Below are positions 7,115 to 7,936 of a DNA stretch of 7,936 nucleotides, one piece after another. Position numbers and translations under genes: made by a program. Location: positions 1-7,936 of the forward strand of contig VMCP01000105.1 of NCBI GenBank assembly GCA_008081305.1, read 5' to 3'. Positions within the stretch are counted from its first letter, which is position 1, and each line of letters starts with the position of its first letter. The stretch is from Bacteroidota bacterium. GTDB taxonomy: Bacteria; Bacteroidota; Bacteroidia; NS11-12g; UBA955. A model generated the notes under the pieces. The model was not told where the DNA came from. It worked only from the letters and a program-made list of their open reading frames with translations, and searched no databases.

Positions 7115-7936
7115 TCCTACAGAAAAGAAAAAATCCAATCCCTCTTAGGCATCGATACCAATCAGCTAGATCGAGAAGCACTAATTGAACACAGCAATAC
7201 CTTTTTTGAAAATGGGATGCACGGGCTCTGTTTCAGCCCCTATGAAGAAGGTCAAAAACCGAGTGACCCCATTTCCGATGATCAAATTAGACGAAAGCTT
7301 GCGATCATCGCACCTCACACGAAATGGATTCGGACTTTTTCATGTACAGAAGGGAACGAGCGCATTCCCAAAATAGCCCGTGAATTCAATTTAAAAACTT
7401 TGGTTGGAGCATGGTTGGGCGAAGACAATGAACTCAATGAAGCTGAAATAGAAGGGCTAATTGAATTAACCAAAGAGGGTTTTGTTGATATCGCTGCCGT
7501 TGGAAATGAAGTGATGTATCGAGGAGATTTAACCGAAGAGGAACTCATTGATTACATGCAAAGAGTTAAAAAAGAAATTCCAAATACGCCCATGGGCTAC
7601 GTGGATGCATACTATGAATTTACGGATCGACCTAACATCACCGAAAATTGCGACGTTATTTTGGCTAACTGCTATCCTTATTGGGAAGGATGCAGCATCG
7701 AATACTCTTTGGTTTACATGAAACAAATGTATTACCAAGCCATGGCCGCTGGAAATGGTAAAAAAGTTATCATTACCGAAACTGGTTGGCCAAGTCAAGG
7801 AGAGAATTTGGAAGGTGCATATCCAGGTTATGAAAACGCGCTTAAATATTTCATTAATGCACAAAACTGGTCCAAGGAAGATAACATCGAAATGTTCTAT
7901 TTCTCTGCATTTGATGAGTCTTGGAAGATTTCAGCA
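7112..7936 (+). CDS. Second GH17 beta-1,3-glucanase-type protein, no signal peptide, 3' end cut by window edge
   Basis: The first 275 codons of a second GH17 enzyme, open to the right edge. The start (MSYRKEKIQS) is charged and has no hydrophobic leader, and an in-frame stop 9 bases upstream excludes a longer start. The protein should therefore be cytoplasmic, unlike the other exported hydrolases here. The barrel begins at GMHGLCFSPY (35-44) and runs through WIRTFSC (72-78), LVGAWLGEDNE (97-107), AAVGNEVMYRG (128-138) with E133 as acid/base, ANCYPYWEG (185-193), IITETGWPSQG (220-230) with E223 as nucleophile, and FYFSAFDESWK (262-272). These motifs resemble bacterial GH17 proteins of the COG5309 type. 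Some relatives carry a fused glycosyltransferase domain after the barrel, and the missing 3' end means this cannot be excluded. Its likely job is trimming imported beta-1,3-gluco-oligosaccharides alongside the phosphorylase. It differs strongly from the lipoprotein GH17 upstream, so it is not a recent tandem duplicate. Confidence 0.88.
   Translation, partial: MSYRKEKIQSLLGIDTNQLDREALIEHSNTFFENGMHGLCFSPYEEGQKPSDPISDDQIRRKLAIIAPHTKWIRTFSCTEGNERIPKIAREFNLKTLVGAWLGEDNELNEAEIEGLIELTKEGFVDIAAVGNEVMYRGDLTEEELIDYMQRVKKEIPNTPMGYVDAYYEFTDRPNITENCDVILANCYPYWEGCSIEYSLVYMKQMYYQAMAAGNGKKVIITETGWPSQGENLEGAYPGYENALKYFINAQNWSKEDNIEMFYFSAFDESWKISA

Noticed and set aside
7185..7864. Open frames on both strands within the second GH17
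   Set aside because: The real frame starting at 7112 carries both GH17 catalytic motifs through to the edge; the others are chance frames.
1884..7936. The two GH17 genes as a tandem duplication
   Set aside because: Beyond the GNE and ETGW motifs the proteins differ in leader, loop lengths and most of the barrel, so a recent duplication is not supported.

Overview
The window is a dense, one-directional stretch of a Bacteroidota chromosome, probably a marine or other polysaccharide-degrading Flavobacteriia/Cytophagia-type organism. The grounds are moderately AT-rich codon use, no Shine-Dalgarno sequences before the start codons (only A-rich leaders), consecutive glycosidases with lipoprotein-like leaders, and protein families typical of Bacteroidota glucan-utilisation loci. 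The exact genus cannot be read from the sequence.

Layout: six plus-strand genes fill the window with gaps of only 3 to 9 bases, so they very likely form part of one operon that continues past both edges. In order: (1) the C-terminal ~623 residues of a large inverting beta-glucan phosphorylase (GH94/GH149/GH161-like; the 5' end lies outside the window); (2) a lipoprotein GH17 beta-1,3-glucanase; (3) a secreted or lipid-anchored single-domain clan GH-A hydrolase resembling an isolated GH2 TIM barrel; (4) a secreted or lipid-anchored GH30 enzyme, probably acting on beta-1,6-glucosyl linkages; (5) a 12-helix GPH-type (MelB-like) sugar:cation symporter; (6) the first 275 codons of a second GH17 protein with no signal peptide, cut by the right edge. 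No stretch over 10 bases is free of coding sequence, so there is no promoter, terminator, RNA gene, repeat, mobile element or CRISPR array inside the window.

The set reads as a pathway for a branched beta-1,3/1,6-glucan such as laminarin or a related fungal or algal glucan. The exported GH17 would cut the beta-1,3 main chain and the GH30 would remove beta-1,6 branches, while the GH2-like enzyme has an unknown but probably related role. The GPH symporter would bring oligosaccharides across the inner membrane. The leaderless GH17 and the phosphorylase would finish degradation in the cytoplasm, the latter releasing glucose 1-phosphate and saving ATP. Substrate assignments are inference from family membership and neighbourhood. 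No SusC/SusD pair or regulator is visible; if present they lie outside the window.
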